A DNA stretch of 64,000 bases from an uncultured Granulosicoccus sp. (GTDB lineage Bacteria; Pseudomonadota; Gammaproteobacteria; Granulosicoccales; Granulosicoccaceae): positions 1-64,000 of the forward strand of contig CALKLO010000025.1 of NCBI GenBank assembly GCA_937991945.1, given 5' to 3'. The notes beneath the pieces were generated by a model. The model searched no databases, was not told the DNA's origin, and was given only the letters and a program-made list of their open reading frames with translations. The position numbers and the translations under genes were made by a program. Positions 39,458-50,482 of the stretch are shown in pieces (the stretch's first letter is position 1; every line of letters begins with the position of its first letter).

Positions 39458-40828
39458 ATGAGTACTAACTCGAAGTGGATGGAGCAACTTCCGGAAGCCT
39501 TTCATACCTGGCTAGACGGTCGACGAGTTGATGATGTGGAGTGTGTCGTTGCCGACCTTGCAGGCACGTCGCGTGGCAAAGCCATGCCGGCGAGAAAGTT
39601 TGCCCGTGCCGATGCTATGTATCTGCCCACCTCTATTTTCTATCAAACCATAACGGGTGAGTACGTTGACCTTGAAGACATGGAAGATCAATGGACTGAA
39701 TCTGATTTAGTCTTAACGCCTGATTTTTCTGCAGCAACTGCTGTTCCATGGTCGGACGATGTGACACTGCAAGTGGTTCACGACATCCACAATCAAGATG
39801 GCAGCCCAGTAGGTGTGGCGCCACGAAACGTACTCAAACGCGTTGTAAACGAATACTTAAAGGAAGGTTGGCGCCCCGTGGTTGCCCCTGAGTTGGAGTT
39901 CTATTTAACTAAACCGAATATCGACCCTAACCTGCCTGTCGAGCCACCTATCGGTCGTACCGGCAGACAAGGCATTGCCAAGCAAGCCTATTCTATGAGT
40001 GCCGTGGAAGAGTACGGGCCAGTCATTGACGATATCTATGACTTTGCCGAAGCTCAAGGGTTTGAAATAGACACCATCATTCAGGAAGGTGGCGCTGGCC
40101 AAATTGAAATCAACTTGCAACACGGTGACCCGATACATTTGGCGGACCAAGTCTTTTTTTACAAGAGACTCATTCGCGAAGCAGCGCTGCGCAACAACTG
40201 CTTTGCAACCTTCATGGCCAAGCCAATGGAAGAACAGCCTGGCAGTGCAATGCACATTCATCAAAGTGTCATTCGCACCTCAGATGGTAAGAATTTATTC
40301 AACACTGACGAAGACAAACCAACCGAACTTTTCTACGGTTTTCTGGCAGGTCAACAAGCACTAACTCCAGACATCCTGTGCATTTTGGCTCCCTATGTGA
40401 ATTCCTACCGACGATTCCGTCGCGATGACTCAGCACCTATCAACCTCGAATGGGGTTTTGATAACAGAACTACAGGCATTCGCGTGCCGTTGTCGAGCCC
40501 TGAAAGTCGTCGTGTCGAAAATCGCGTTGTGGGTATGGACGTTAATCCGTATCTTGCTATTGCAGCTAGCTTGGCCTGTGGACTCATCGGTATGCGTAAC
40601 AAGATGAAACCACGCGATGAAGTCAAGAGTGACGCCTACTCCCTACCGCATGATCTGCCTATTGACCTACCTAGGGCGTTAGATTTATTTAACGAGAGCC
40701 CTGAACTCAACGAACTATTGGGTAACGACTTTTGCAAACTCTATAGCGCCGTTAAACGCCAGGAATCAGATGCGTTTCTACAAGTCATCAGCCCTTGGGA
40801 ACGAGAACACTTACTGTTAAACGTGTAG
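39458..40828 (+). CDS. glutamine synthetase family protein (PuuA-like gamma-glutamylpolyamine synthetase)
   Basis: RPVVAPELEFYL, EGGAGQIEINL, ATFMAKPMEEQPGSAMHIHQSV, NSYRRFRRDDSAPINLEWG. Confidence 0.92.
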   Translation: MSTNSKWMEQLPEAFHTWLDGRRVDDVECVVADLAGTSRGKAMPARKFARADAMYLPTSIFYQTITGEYVDLEDMEDQWTESDLVLTPDFSAATAVPWSDDVTLQVVHDIHNQDGSPVGVAPRNVLKRVVNEYLKEGWRPVVAPELEFYLTKPNIDPNLPVEPPIGRTGRQGIAKQAYSMSAVEEYGPVIDDIYDFAEAQGFEIDTIIQEGGAGQIEINLQHGDPIHLADQVFFYKRLIREAALRNNCFATFMAKPMEEQPGSAMHIHQSVIRTSDGKNLFNTDEDKPTELFYGFLAGQQALTPDILCILAPYVNSYRRFRRDDSAPINLEWGFDNRTTGIRVPLSSPESRRVENRVVGMDVNPYLAIAASLACGLIGMRNKMKPRDEVKSDAYSLPHDLPIDLPRALDLFNESPELNELLGNDFCKLYSAVKRQESDAFLQVISPWEREHLLLNV

Positions 40829-40853
40829 GAAAGGCGACTTAACGATTGTTCAC

Positions 40854-42158
40854 ATGAAGCTACTACACGCTAACGATAAACACGGACAACACGCCTCCTC
40901 TTGGTATGAGGCGACCTGCCCTACGCCAAGTCGCGCCTCTTTGGGAAGGAACGTCACCCATGATGTTTGTGTCATTGGTGCAGGCTTCACCGGACTATCA
41001 GCGGCCTTACATGTAGCCGGTGGTGGCAAGTCAGTAGCCGTAGTAGATGCTCATCGTGTGGGATGGGGAGCATCGGGGCGCAACGGTGGGCAACTAGGCA
41101 GTGGGTTCAACCAAAACCAGCAAGAACTAGAAGCCGCTTTGGGAGCGAACAAAGCAAGACAACTGTGGAAAATTTGTGAAGACGCCAAGCAACTGGTGCA
41201 TACACTTTGTCAGCAACATCACATAGACATTGAATACAAGTCTGGCATCGTAAGCGCCCAACACAAAGCTAAGTTTGTTTCAGCAGCTCATGACTATTGC
41301 CAGTTCATGAACAAGCAATACCACTATGACGAGCTAGAAGCACTCAGCCGTGATGCACTCAATGAACGTGTGCGCAGTGACGATTATTTTGGTGGCGCAA
41401 TCGATCATGGGGCCGGGCATATCCACCCGTTAAAATTAGCCACGGGGATGGCAGCCGCTGCTGAAAAAGCCGGCGCGCATATCTACGAGAAAAGCGAAGT
41501 CATTAGAATAGATGCGCTAACAGGCTCAAACGGCTATCGTGTGGTAACAACACAAGGCAGTGTCTTGTGTGAAAAAATCGTGTTGGCAACCAATGGCTAC
41601 TTGGATGATTTAAAGCCTGTCGTTAACCATTGGATTATGCCTATCAACAACTTCATTGTTGTCACAGAACCGTTGGGAGATCTAGCAGCCGAACTCCTAC
41701 CCGGTGACGATGCCGTTGCTGACTCCAGATTTGTCGTTAATTATTATCGTCGTGTTGATAATGATCGGTTGCTATTTGGCGGCGGTGAAAATTATTCCTA
41801 TCGCTTCCCACAATCTATTGACGGCATCGTTAGAAAAGCTATGCTGGGCGTTTTCCCAGAACTCGCTAACACCGCTATTGACTACTCGTGGGGGGGCACA
41901 CTTGCAATTACACGTAGCAGATTACCATACGCAAATACACTCTCCGAAGGCTTCTACACAGCCGGAGGATTTTCCGGGCACGGCGTCGCGTTAGCCGGGT
42001 TGTATGGCCAAGCAATAGCGCAACATATCGAGGGTGATACTGAGCGTTTCGACTTACTGAGCAGCCTACCGACCAAACCTTTTCCAGGTGGAAAATCATC
42101 GCGACCCGCACTCTTGGCCTTAGCTATGACCGGCTACTCTTGGCTAGACAAATTATAG
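40854..42158 (+). CDS. second PuuB-like FAD-dependent oxidoreductase
   Basis: SWYEATCPTPSRASLGRNVTHDVCVIGAGFTGLSAALHVAGGG; VGWGASGRNGGQLGSGFNQ; AGGFSGHGVALAGLYG. Confidence 0.9.
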   Translation: MKLLHANDKHGQHASSWYEATCPTPSRASLGRNVTHDVCVIGAGFTGLSAALHVAGGGKSVAVVDAHRVGWGASGRNGGQLGSGFNQNQQELEAALGANKARQLWKICEDAKQLVHTLCQQHHIDIEYKSGIVSAQHKAKFVSAAHDYCQFMNKQYHYDELEALSRDALNERVRSDDYFGGAIDHGAGHIHPLKLATGMAAAAEKAGAHIYEKSEVIRIDALTGSNGYRVVTTQGSVLCEKIVLATNGYLDDLKPVVNHWIMPINNFIVVTEPLGDLAAELLPGDDAVADSRFVVNYYRRVDNDRLLFGGGENYSYRFPQSIDGIVRKAMLGVFPELANTAIDYSWGGTLAITRSRLPYANTLSEGFYTAGGFSGHGVALAGLYGQAIAQHIEGDTERFDLLSSLPTKPFPGGKSSRPALLALAMTGYSWLDKL

Positions 42159-42223
42159 CCAAGCTCCAAAATCGCCCTCCCCTAGCCCGAAGAGCTGCAA
42201 TTTAAAGCGGGAATATTACCCAT

Positions 42224-42823
42224 TTGGCGTTTAATTCCCAATGTTTTGTGACAGGCTCCCCCAAACCTGCTCCACTAAGGGCTAAAATGCCGGATGGATG
42301 TACTCTTACGGAAAAGCCAGTGATTGCAAAAACTGATCTCTTTATACTCGTCGTCTCAGCCTCGCTACTTGCTACCGGCATTTTCCGCTGGCAAAGCAAT
42401 ATGTCTGCGATGGCGGCTAATTCTTCACAAGCTCGAACCAACAGCGCAACCGTGCCTGTCAGCGCACCTAACCGAACAGCAGTCGTCAGCGTTATAGCCG
42501 ACAACAGCAACTCAGCTATAAGCACTATTACCTCGGTTACCAGCGTTCAAACATCGGGAAGCGTTAATAACTCTTCCGCTGGGCAAGTCGTTGTTAGGTC
42601 GTCCAACTCGCAATCGAACACAGTTGTTCCTATTGTCGTCACTGATCCTCCGGTAGACACCCGCCCCCTATACGGATCTTACATTGTGGTCTCTGGTGAC
42701 TACTTATCCAAAATCGCGCAAAACTACGGCACAACAGTCAGAGCTTTGCAGGAAATTAATGGCATCAACGGTACGTTGATTGATGTAGGCCAGCTCATTC
42801 AATACCCACTCCCGGCAAACTAA
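42224..42823 (+). CDS. LysM domain protein
   Basis: YIVVSGDYLSKIAQNYGTTVRALQEINGINGTLIDVGQLIQYP. Confidence 0.88.
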   Translation: MAFNSQCFVTGSPKPAPLRAKMPDGCTLTEKPVIAKTDLFILVVSASLLATGIFRWQSNMSAMAANSSQARTNSATVPVSAPNRTAVVSVIADNSNSAISTITSVTSVQTSGSVNNSSAGQVVVRSSNSQSNTVVPIVVTDPPVDTRPLYGSYIVVSGDYLSKIAQNYGTTVRALQEINGINGTLIDVGQLIQYPLPAN

Positions 42824-42838
42824 ACACAGACTCCCTCC

Positions 42839-43591
42839 ATGACAGCATTGGCATTCGGTAAGCTTTTCGCTGGAAAAACCGTGGTTATTACGGGCGCGGG
42901 CAATGGTATCGGTAGAGCCGCTGCCATGGCCTATCACCAAGCGGGGGCCACGGTCATTGCCCACTTAGGCAGAAGTCACGCCTACTGGGCCGATATACCC
43001 GATGACATCATTGCTTGGACGGGTGACTTTACCGTCCCTGCAGAGCAAACCGCTTTTATCAATTTTGTACACTCAGTCACCCAACATGTTGACGTCTTAG
43101 TCAACAACGCAGGCACCATGTTTGGACGCTTTCCGGCGGACACCATCACTGACGAGCAATACGACAATATTGTTGAGCTAAACCAGCACGCTGTAGTAAA
43201 AATCACACGCGGCCTTTTACCGTTGCTAAAGCGTACGTCATGCGCGGCTATCGTCAACACCGTATCTATCTCGGCCTCCACCGGCGGTAGTCCCGGATCA
43301 TCTATCTACTCTGCCAGCAAAGCGTTTATAAGCACCTACTCCAAGGGGCTTGCTCGTGAGCTTGCACCAGATGGTATCCGAGTTAATGCAGTGTCCCCAG
43401 GTGTCATCAACACTGACTTTCACAGTCGCTACTCTAGCGCCGAAAAGCTGGAAGCCACTCGACAACAAATTCCCTTACAACGACTTGGCACCGCTGAAGA
43501 CTGCGCACCGACGTTTCTATTTTTATCATCAGTGGAGTTGTCTGGTTACATCACAGGCCAGGTTATTGAGATAAACGGCGGACAGCGTTAG
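42839..43591 (+). CDS. SDR family oxidoreductase
   Basis: VVITGAGNGIGRAAAMAY; NNAGTM; YSASKAFIS; GQVIEINGGQR. Confidence 0.94.
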   Translation: MTALAFGKLFAGKTVVITGAGNGIGRAAAMAYHQAGATVIAHLGRSHAYWADIPDDIIAWTGDFTVPAEQTAFINFVHSVTQHVDVLVNNAGTMFGRFPADTITDEQYDNIVELNQHAVVKITRGLLPLLKRTSCAAIVNTVSISASTGGSPGSSIYSASKAFISTYSKGLARELAPDGIRVNAVSPGVINTDFHSRYSSAEKLEATRQQIPLQRLGTAEDCAPTFLFLSSVELSGYITGQVIEINGGQR

Positions 43592-43619
43592 ATCTCGGCT
43601 TCACCCATTCTGAACTCTG

Positions 43620-44825
43620 CTAGCGTTTGATGTTTATGACGTTTTGTTTAATACAAAACCAAAAACCGACAAAGGTAATAGCGCCAGAACAGGTAATGAG
43701 TACAAGCATCCAGGCATCCCCAGACGGTAATAAATAACCCGACAGTAGGGTGAGTAAAACACCAAATGCCGTTTGTGCACTGCCTGCAAGTCCCGATGCG
43801 GAGGCCGCATAACTTGGCCGAATACTCATGGCTAAGCTAAACATACTAGGCAGCGACATACCATTACTAAACGCCAAAATAAGCATCGGCAGAAACAAGC
43901 CTATCGGATGACTTGATGAGCGCAGGACCCAAAAAAGAACGATGCCCAAAACAAACGGGGCTAAACCCCATAGGATCATTCGGTGTACGCCGAGTTTTTC
44001 GGACAACCGACCTGCCGTGAAGTTGCCGGATAAGTAACCAATAGCAACCATTGAAAACCACACACCGTAAGACGATGCGCTCATACCCCTACTTTCTATA
44101 GCAACGTAGGGAGCGCCTGATAAAAACGCGTAGTAAACACCGACCGAGCCGGTTTGCATTAACGCACATGCTAGAAAGCCTGGGTCTTTCAACAAGACGG
44201 CTGATGCGCTTAGAAAAGAGGTTTTAGCCGGTTTAGTTTGCTGCGAGTTTTCTGGGCGTAAACCTGCCATTGTTTCGTATTGAAATTTGTAGGCTGCAAG
44301 CACCAACACACAACCCAGCACAGCCAAACCACTGTACATATACCGCCACGTGTAGGTATCAGTAATCCACCCACCAACGGCTGGACCAAACAGTGGAGCC
44401 ACCATCATGGCCGTTGTCATGTAACCGATCATGCTGGCAGCTTTGTCTTGAGAGTAGATATCTCTAACAATGGTGCGCGGTAAAAACACACACGCCGCCA
44501 CACCGACACCTTGCACAAAACGCCCAAGCAACAGCCACTCAATAGAGCTTGCTAAGGCACAAATAACACTGCCCAACACAAAGATGGACAGGTTAATTAA
44601 CATGATGGGACGACGACCATATTGATCGGCCAGAGGTCCCATAATCAGTTGCGATAATAGGTTCGCAAACAAAAATACCGTGAGCACCAACTGAGCCGTC
44701 TCGAAGTCCGTCGACAACTCGAGCATGACAACGCCTGTGGCTGGAAGCACGCCATTGAGCGCCATAGGGCCAATCGCTGAGATGGCAATCAACAGCAGCA
44801 ACAAAGGCAGGCCTAATTTATTCAA
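43620..44825 (-). CDS. Bcr/CflA-type MFS efflux transporter
   Basis: GPLADQYGRRPIMLINLSIFVLGSVICAL; FVQGVGVAACVFLPRTIVRDIYS. Confidence 0.92.
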   Translation of the reverse strand: MNKLGLPLLLLLIAISAIGPMALNGVLPATGVVMLELSTDFETAQLVLTVFLFANLLSQLIMGPLADQYGRRPIMLINLSIFVLGSVICALASSIEWLLLGRFVQGVGVAACVFLPRTIVRDIYSQDKAASMIGYMTTAMMVAPLFGPAVGGWITDTYTWRYMYSGLAVLGCVLVLAAYKFQYETMAGLRPENSQQTKPAKTSFLSASAVLLKDPGFLACALMQTGSVGVYYAFLSGAPYVAIESRGMSASSYGVWFSMVAIGYLSGNFTAGRLSEKLGVHRMILWGLAPFVLGIVLFWVLRSSSHPIGLFLPMLILAFSNGMSLPSMFSLAMSIRPSYAASASGLAGSAQTAFGVLLTLLSGYLLPSGDAWMLVLITCSGAITFVGFWFCIKQNVINIKR

Positions 44826-44832
44826 AGTGCTT

Positions 44833-45711
44833 CTAAACCCGATGGGTCATGCGAGTATGTCGACTTAACAATTGTTCCGCCATCTGCAAGTGCAGGCGCT
44901 CGACCATCTTGCCGTTTATCTTAAGTACGCCCACTCCTTGGTTTTCACTCAGGGAAAAGGCATCGACGATGGCTTTAGCCTCTAAGATTGCATCGTTTGA
45001 CGCAGAATAGTGTTCATTGGCGGCTGCTATCTGCACGGGGTGTATCAAGGTTTTACCGTGCATACCCATCGCAGCACCCTGCTGGCACTCCTGTAAAAAA
45101 CCAGACGAATCAGCAAAGTCGTTGTAGACACCATCAAACATGGCCAATGAATGTGCGTGTGCGACGGCTAGCAATTGCATTATCCAAGGAACAAGGTAAG
45201 TCCGATCAGAGCTCACTCGCATATTCGCACTGCGCGCAAGATCATTGTTACCCAAAATAAAGGCCGTTAAGCGAGCTCCGGAGTGTGCGGCTATATCCTG
45301 CGCATTAAGCAGTGCCTGCACGGATTCCATCATGGCCCAAATTTGAATATGCTCCGCCCCTGGCATGCTGTCTAACGCGGTGCTCAGCTTAAGAACATCC
45401 TGCAATGAATCCGCTTTTGGCAAAACAACAGCCTGTGGCAATGCGTTAGCAACAGCGGCCAAGTCAGCTTCATACCACGGTGTGTCGGCGGCGTTTATTC
45501 TCAATGCCTTTACACGGTATCCGTAATCAACATCTGTGAACGTTGATACAGCCTTAGCGCGAGCACTGGCCTTGTCTTCAGGGCCGACTGAATCTTCCAG
45601 ATCTACAATGATGGCATCAGCGGCCAGACTGGGACCTTTATCTAAAGCGCGTTGATTGCTGGCAGGCATATACAGAATAGAACGACAGTCTTTAGCCGAG
45701 AATTTATTCAT
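44833..45711 (-). CDS. CitE-like HpcH/HpaI aldolase / CoA ester lyase
   Basis: RSILYMPASNQRALDKGPSLAADAIIVDLEDSVGPEDKASARAKAV; MGMHGKTLIHPVQIAAAN; probable start MNKFSAKDC at 45711. Confidence 0.92.
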   Translation of the reverse strand: MNKFSAKDCRSILYMPASNQRALDKGPSLAADAIIVDLEDSVGPEDKASARAKAVSTFTDVDYGYRVKALRINAADTPWYEADLAAVANALPQAVVLPKADSLQDVLKLSTALDSMPGAEHIQIWAMMESVQALLNAQDIAAHSGARLTAFILGNNDLARSANMRVSSDRTYLVPWIMQLLAVAHAHSLAMFDGVYNDFADSSGFLQECQQGAAMGMHGKTLIHPVQIAAANEHYSASNDAILEAKAIVDAFSLSENQGVGVLKINGKMVERLHLQMAEQLLSRHTRMTHRV

Positions 45712-45718
45712 TAAGCAT

Positions 45719-46948
45719 CTACTTTTTATGACGTCTTGATTGAGCAAAGAAATACATCAGACCACCCACTAACAATCCCCAAAAGGCTCCACCGACGCCC
45801 ATAAATGCCAAACCAGAACCTGCAAACAAAAAGGTTATTGCTGCGGACTCTCTTTGATCAACATCGGACAATGCCGCATAGATAGCGGCGGAAAACGAAC
45901 CCAACAGTGCCAGCCCTGCAATGGCCTCTATGAGTATGCTCGGCACCAAAGTAATCAGTAAAACTGCAACACCTGCCGTGAGGCCGAGTATTAAATAAGC
46001 GATGCCAGCAACCACTGCAGCCCAATAGCGTCTAGCAGGGTTTTCATGGGCATCTGGGCTGCACATCATGGCGGCAGTGATAGCAGCTAGATTAATACCA
46101 TGCGCTCCAAAGGGTGCCGTTAAAAGCGAAAACACCCCAGTATTCATAATCAGTGGACCCGCTTTAGGGTTAAACCCTGAGGCGCGAAGTACAGCAACAC
46201 CTGGAACGTTTTGTGACGCCATGGTGACGACAAACAATGGAATGCCAATACTGATGAGCGCTTGTGGTTCAAACACCGGCTGTATCCAGATGATGTGAGG
46301 TATCAAGCTGGCTTTAAACTGCTCGCCAAAATCAGCAGGAACTCCCAAGGTCCAAATCACAATAGGCACCAACACTAACAACGCGGCAGGAACCGCAAAG
46401 TATCGATTGATTCGCCCGACTAACCACCACGTCAATATGAGAGGCGCAGCCAACCAAGCATCAGCAGCCAGGGCATGAATGGGCGCCATACACAGGCTTA
46501 ACAAAACCCCCGCCAACATCGCGTTAGCAAGACTTGTGGGAATTGCTTCTATTAACCGACCTAGAGGCCTAAACCAACCCGCAATAATCAGCAACAAAGA
46601 GCTGACAATAAACGCACCGACCGCTTCATTGACACTATTAAGGGTGTTGGCTGATACAACGAGCAACGCTGCACCGGGTGTGGACCAAGCAACGCCGATA
46701 GGCATACGGTACTTCAGGGCTAATAAAATGCCTGAGACGCCCATACCAATGGTCAGTACGATCAAACCTGAAGTGGCTTCCGCCTCATTGGCGCCAGCAG
46801 CTCGCAGTCCTTGCAAAATAACAGCAAATGAACTGGTGAATCCGACAATAGCGGCCAACAGACCGGTACCGATAGCTTGCGGCGATAGATCGTGGATTCT
46901 TGGCGTATGAGTGGCTGTTTTTTCAGCCTCGGCAGGTGGGTCTATCAA
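45719..46948 (-). CDS. benzoate/H+ symporter BenE family transporter
   Basis: GLLAAIVGFTSSFAVILQGLRAAGANEAEATSGL; PFGAHGINLAAITAAMMCSPDAHENPARRYWAAVVAGIAYL. Confidence 0.92.
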   Translation of the reverse strand: MIDPPAEAEKTATHTPRIHDLSPQAIGTGLLAAIVGFTSSFAVILQGLRAAGANEAEATSGLIVLTIGMGVSGILLALKYRMPIGVAWSTPGAALLVVSANTLNSVNEAVGAFIVSSLLLIIAGWFRPLGRLIEAIPTSLANAMLAGVLLSLCMAPIHALAADAWLAAPLILTWWLVGRINRYFAVPAALLVLVPIVIWTLGVPADFGEQFKASLIPHIIWIQPVFEPQALISIGIPLFVVTMASQNVPGVAVLRASGFNPKAGPLIMNTGVFSLLTAPFGAHGINLAAITAAMMCSPDAHENPARRYWAAVVAGIAYLILGLTAGVAVLLITLVPSILIEAIAGLALLGSFSAAIYAALSDVDQRESAAITFLFAGSGLAFMGVGGAFWGLLVGGLMYFFAQSRRHKK

Positions 46949-47056
46949 AATAAAAAGCCTGAATTAGGTTCAGTGACCGCAACTGCATAGTTAGTGAAGT
47001 TCGGTACAGGTAGAATAACTCTTTTACAGTCCAAACTGATACAGAACCAACTGACT

Positions 47057-48331
47057 ATGCATCTGTTATTAATCGGTAGTGGTGGGCGTGAACACGCAAT
47101 GGCGTGGAAACTAGCCCAGTCCGAAAAAGTGACCCGCGTGAGCGTTGCACCAGGCAATCCTGGCATGCAGCTCGAGAATAAAGTCGAATGCCTTGCCATC
47201 GACTCTATGGATACCGAGGCACTGCTGCGTTTCGCGCAAACCCAAGACGTTCATCTCACTATCGTGGGACCAGAGGCCCCTTTGGTGGCCGGTATTGTCG
47301 ACACATTCACCGATAACGGTTTACGCATTTTCGGCCCGCGGGCTGCACCTGCGCAACTAGAAGGCAGTAAAGCGTTTGCCAAAGATTTTATGGCAAAGCA
47401 CAACATCCCGACGGCTTCTTACGCCACGTTCAATACCGTTGAACCCGCCATAGCCTTCATTGAAGAACACGGCGCGCCCATTGTCATCAAAGCTGACGGA
47501 TTAGCCGCTGGCAAAGGCGTAGTTGTCGCACTGAGTGTTGATGAGGCCTGTGATGCGGTTAAGTCCATGCTTGATGGACAGTTTGGCGATGCCTCAGCAA
47601 GCGTTGTTATCGAGCAATTCTTAGACGGTGAAGAAGCCAGCTTTATAGCCGTTGTGTCTGGCCGGGAATGCATACCGTTGGCCACCAGCCAAGATCACAA
47701 GGCCCGTGATGAAGGCGACAAAGGTCCGAATACCGGTGGCATGGGCGCCTACTCTCCGGCGCCAGTCGTAACCGACTCTGTGCATAACCATGTGGTTGCC
47801 GACATCTTGCAACCCACTATCGATGCATTGGCTGATGACGGCATGCCGTTTACAGGCTTTTTGTATGTCGGGTTAATGATTAACGACAAGGGGCAAGCTC
47901 GTGTTGTTGAATACAATGTACGTTTGGGTGACCCTGAAACTCAGCCACTCATGATGCGTATGGACAGTGAGCTGTTGGATCTACTGGATCATGCTGTTAA
48001 CAGCACCTTACCGGCAGCAAAGGTCAAATGGCACCCGGGTAGTGCAATCGGAGTTGTATTAGCCGCAGGCGAGTATCCAGCCGGCAGTAGCAAAGGAAAA
48101 CCGATTACCGGAATTGACGACGCCGATGCATTGGGATGCAAGGTGTTTCATGCAGGAACAATGCACGATGGGAATCAGCTTGTCACCGCTGGAGGCCGAG
48201 TTTTATGCGTAACGGCTGTTAGCGAATCGCTACAATCAGCGAAAACCTTGGCAGAGAAAGGTGCTGCGACTATTCACTGGGAAGGTTGCCGATATCGCTC
48301 GGACATCGGTTTTAAAGCTATTGATCGCTAG
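47057..48331 (+). CDS. purD: phosphoribosylamine--glycine ligase
   Basis: ATG at 47057 gives MHLLLIGSGGREHAMAWKLAQS; GPEAPLVAGIVD; KADGLAAGKGVVVA; NTGGMGAYSPAPVV. Confidence 0.97.
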   Translation: MHLLLIGSGGREHAMAWKLAQSEKVTRVSVAPGNPGMQLENKVECLAIDSMDTEALLRFAQTQDVHLTIVGPEAPLVAGIVDTFTDNGLRIFGPRAAPAQLEGSKAFAKDFMAKHNIPTASYATFNTVEPAIAFIEEHGAPIVIKADGLAAGKGVVVALSVDEACDAVKSMLDGQFGDASASVVIEQFLDGEEASFIAVVSGRECIPLATSQDHKARDEGDKGPNTGGMGAYSPAPVVTDSVHNHVVADILQPTIDALADDGMPFTGFLYVGLMINDKGQARVVEYNVRLGDPETQPLMMRMDSELLDLLDHAVNSTLPAAKVKWHPGSAIGVVLAAGEYPAGSSKGKPITGIDDADALGCKVFHAGTMHDGNQLVTAGGRVLCVTAVSESLQSAKTLAEKGAATIHWEGCRYRSDIGFKAIDR

Positions 48332-48351
48332 CACCGAAAAAACAGGTGCTA
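48329..48351. terminator. small inverted repeat spanning the purD stop codon
   Basis: tagcacc-gaaaaaaca-ggtgcta: 7-bp stem, 9-nt loop, between convergent purD and rho; no strong U-tract. Confidence 0.35.
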
Positions 48352-48387
48352 ACGAGCAATAAATCTAGAGCTCTTACTTAAAGGGCT

Positions 48388-49644
48388 TTAGCGCTTCATT
48401 GAATCGAAGAATTCGTTATTAGTCTTCGTTTGCTGCAAACGACCTAACAAGAATTCAACCGCTTCGATTTCATCCATGGAGTGAATGAATTTTCGAAGTA
48501 TCCAGGTCTTTTGTAGCTCTTCAGGATCCATCATCAGTTCTTCACGGCGTGTGCCAGAACGGTTGATGTTGATCGCTGGGAAAACACGCTTTTCAGCGAT
48601 GCGACGATCGAGGTGCAATTCCATGTTGCCAGTACCTTTGAATTCCTCATAGATAACTTCATCCATTTTGGAACCGGTATCGACAAGGGCCGTTGCGATG
48701 ATAGTTAAGCTACCGCCCTCTTCTACATTTCGTGCAGCACCGAAGAATCGCTTAGGACGATGTAATGCATTAGCGTCAACACCACCGGTCAGTACTTTGC
48801 CCGATGAAGGCACAACGGTGTTGTAGGCTCTAGCCAGACGCGTGATGGAATCAAGCAAGATGACAACATCTTTCTTGTGCTCAACCAAACGCTTAGCTTT
48901 TTCTATAACCATCTCAGCCACTTGAACGTGCCGAGCTGCTGGCTCATCAAAGGTACTGGAAATGACATCGCCTTGAACCATGCGTTGCATTTCGGTGACC
49001 TCTTCCGGCCGCTCGTCAATAAGCAGCACGATGAGATGTGATTCTGGAGAATTCGCCGCAATACTTTGTGCGATATTTTGCAGCATCAATGTCTTACCCG
49101 CTTTCGGCGGTGACACGATGAGCCCACGTTGTCCTTTGCCAATCGGTGCAGCAAAGTCAATTATGCGGGCTGTGATGTCCTCCGTACTGCCATTGCCTCG
49201 CTCCATCGTGAAGCGCTCATTGGCATGAAGTGGCGTCAGGTTTTCAAACAAAACCTTATGCTTTGCTTCCTCAGGCGGACTGAAATTGATTTCGTCGACC
49301 TTGAGTAGAGCAAAGTACCGCTCACCCTCTTTGGGCGGACGTATTTTGCCGAACACCGAGTCTCCAGTACGCAGCGCAAAGCGCCGTACCTGACTGGGTG
49401 AAACGTAGATGTCATCCGGCCCTGCTAAGTAGGAGCTGTCAGAGGAGCGAAGGAAGCCAAAGCCATCTTGGAGTATTTCGAGTACTCCTCCGCCGGTGAT
49501 ATCTTCACCTTTGCGGGATTGCGCTTTCAGGATCGAAAAGATCATATCCTGTTTGCGCTGCCTGGCAACACTTTCAACCCCTATCGACGTAGCAAGCTCG
49601 ATGAGTTCAGTTGGATTTTTTTTCTTGAGATCGGTCAGGTTCAT
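48388..49644 (-). CDS. rho: transcription termination factor Rho
   Basis: [59 protein letters not shown]. Confidence 0.99.
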   Translation of the reverse strand: MNLTDLKKKNPTELIELATSIGVESVARQRKQDMIFSILKAQSRKGEDITGGGVLEILQDGFGFLRSSDSSYLAGPDDIYVSPSQVRRFALRTGDSVFGKIRPPKEGERYFALLKVDEINFSPPEEAKHKVLFENLTPLHANERFTMERGNGSTEDITARIIDFAAPIGKGQRGLIVSPPKAGKTLMLQNIAQSIAANSPESHLIVLLIDERPEEVTEMQRMVQGDVISSTFDEPAARHVQVAEMVIEKAKRLVEHKKDVVILLDSITRLARAYNTVVPSSGKVLTGGVDANALHRPKRFFGAARNVEEGGSLTIIATALVDTGSKMDEVIYEEFKGTGNMELHLDRRIAEKRVFPAININRSGTRREELMMDPEELQKTWILRKFIHSMDEIEAVEFLLGRLQQTKTNNEFFDSMKR

Positions 49645-49974
49645 ACACGTAGTGCGTGAGAAGGCGATAGACGCCGGAATCGGGGGATGGCTACAAAAAA
49701 GTAGCGGATCAGTATGGAATTGAGAATTTGGTCAGTGGAGCTTGAGTTACGTGGCGCGCGCTTGAGAGGTAGCGGGCTGCATGACGTTATGTGTTGAACT
49801 TAGCATGAATGAAAACGCTGAGTCCAGAAAATTTACATCATTGATGCGATTCAAAGCAAAATATCGACCAGAAAGGGGCACTAGTAAAGGCCTACAAGCA
49901 GTTAAATGCTGAATATACATAAGCTGTGAGAGGTATATCACTTCTCACAGCTACGTTCGAGCGGCTGCTAAGCC

Positions 49975-50301
49975 TTACGCGTTTTCATCCAAAAATTCAG
50001 TCAGTTGGGCTTTGTTAAGGCCACCGATCTTGGTGCTTTCTACACTTCCATTCTTAAAAAGCATTAATGTTGGGATGCTACGAATGCCGTACTTAGGCGG
50101 CGTGTTGGGATTCTCGTCTATATTCATCTTAACGATTTTTACTTTTCCAACGTACGAAGGGGCGACATCTTCTAGTACAGGTGTGATTGCTTTACACGGT
50201 CCGCACCACTCTGCCCAGTAGTCCACTAGCACAGGCACATCTGAATTAAGAACTTCTTCTTCGAAGGTCGCATCCGTAATAGGAGTAATATGGTCGCTCA
50301 T
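49975..50301 (-). CDS. trxA: thioredoxin
   Basis: VLVDYWAEWCGPCKAITPVLEDVA. Confidence 0.98.
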   Translation of the reverse strand: MSDHITPITDATFEEEVLNSDVPVLVDYWAEWCGPCKAITPVLEDVAPSYVGKVKIVKMNIDENPNTPPKYGIRSIPTLMLFKNGSVESTKIGGLNKAQLTEFLDENA

Positions 50302-50462
50302 CTGAACCTCAGTGTTTATCGTTTAAGCCACTAGTGCTGGAAATACAACATTAGGGGCTGTGAGTAATTTTCGCTTATCTATAACGTTTTACGGTATGTA
50401 CTGACAACGCTCTAATCAAGCGTACGAGCAAGAAAAGACAGTAACGTTCATTTAATCGCTGC

Positions 50463-50482
50463 AAAAACCACCGAAAAGGTGG
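50463..50482 (-). terminator. intrinsic-terminator-like hairpin (minus strand) in the rhlB/trxA divergent spacer
   Basis: Minus strand reads ccacc-ttttc-ggtgg-tttttgc: 5-bp G/C stem followed by five Ts. Confidence 0.4.

Noticed and set aside
48329-48351. Hairpin at the purD stop as a confident intrinsic terminator
   Set aside because: 7-bp stem but 9-nt loop and no U-tract on either strand; kept only as a weak feature.
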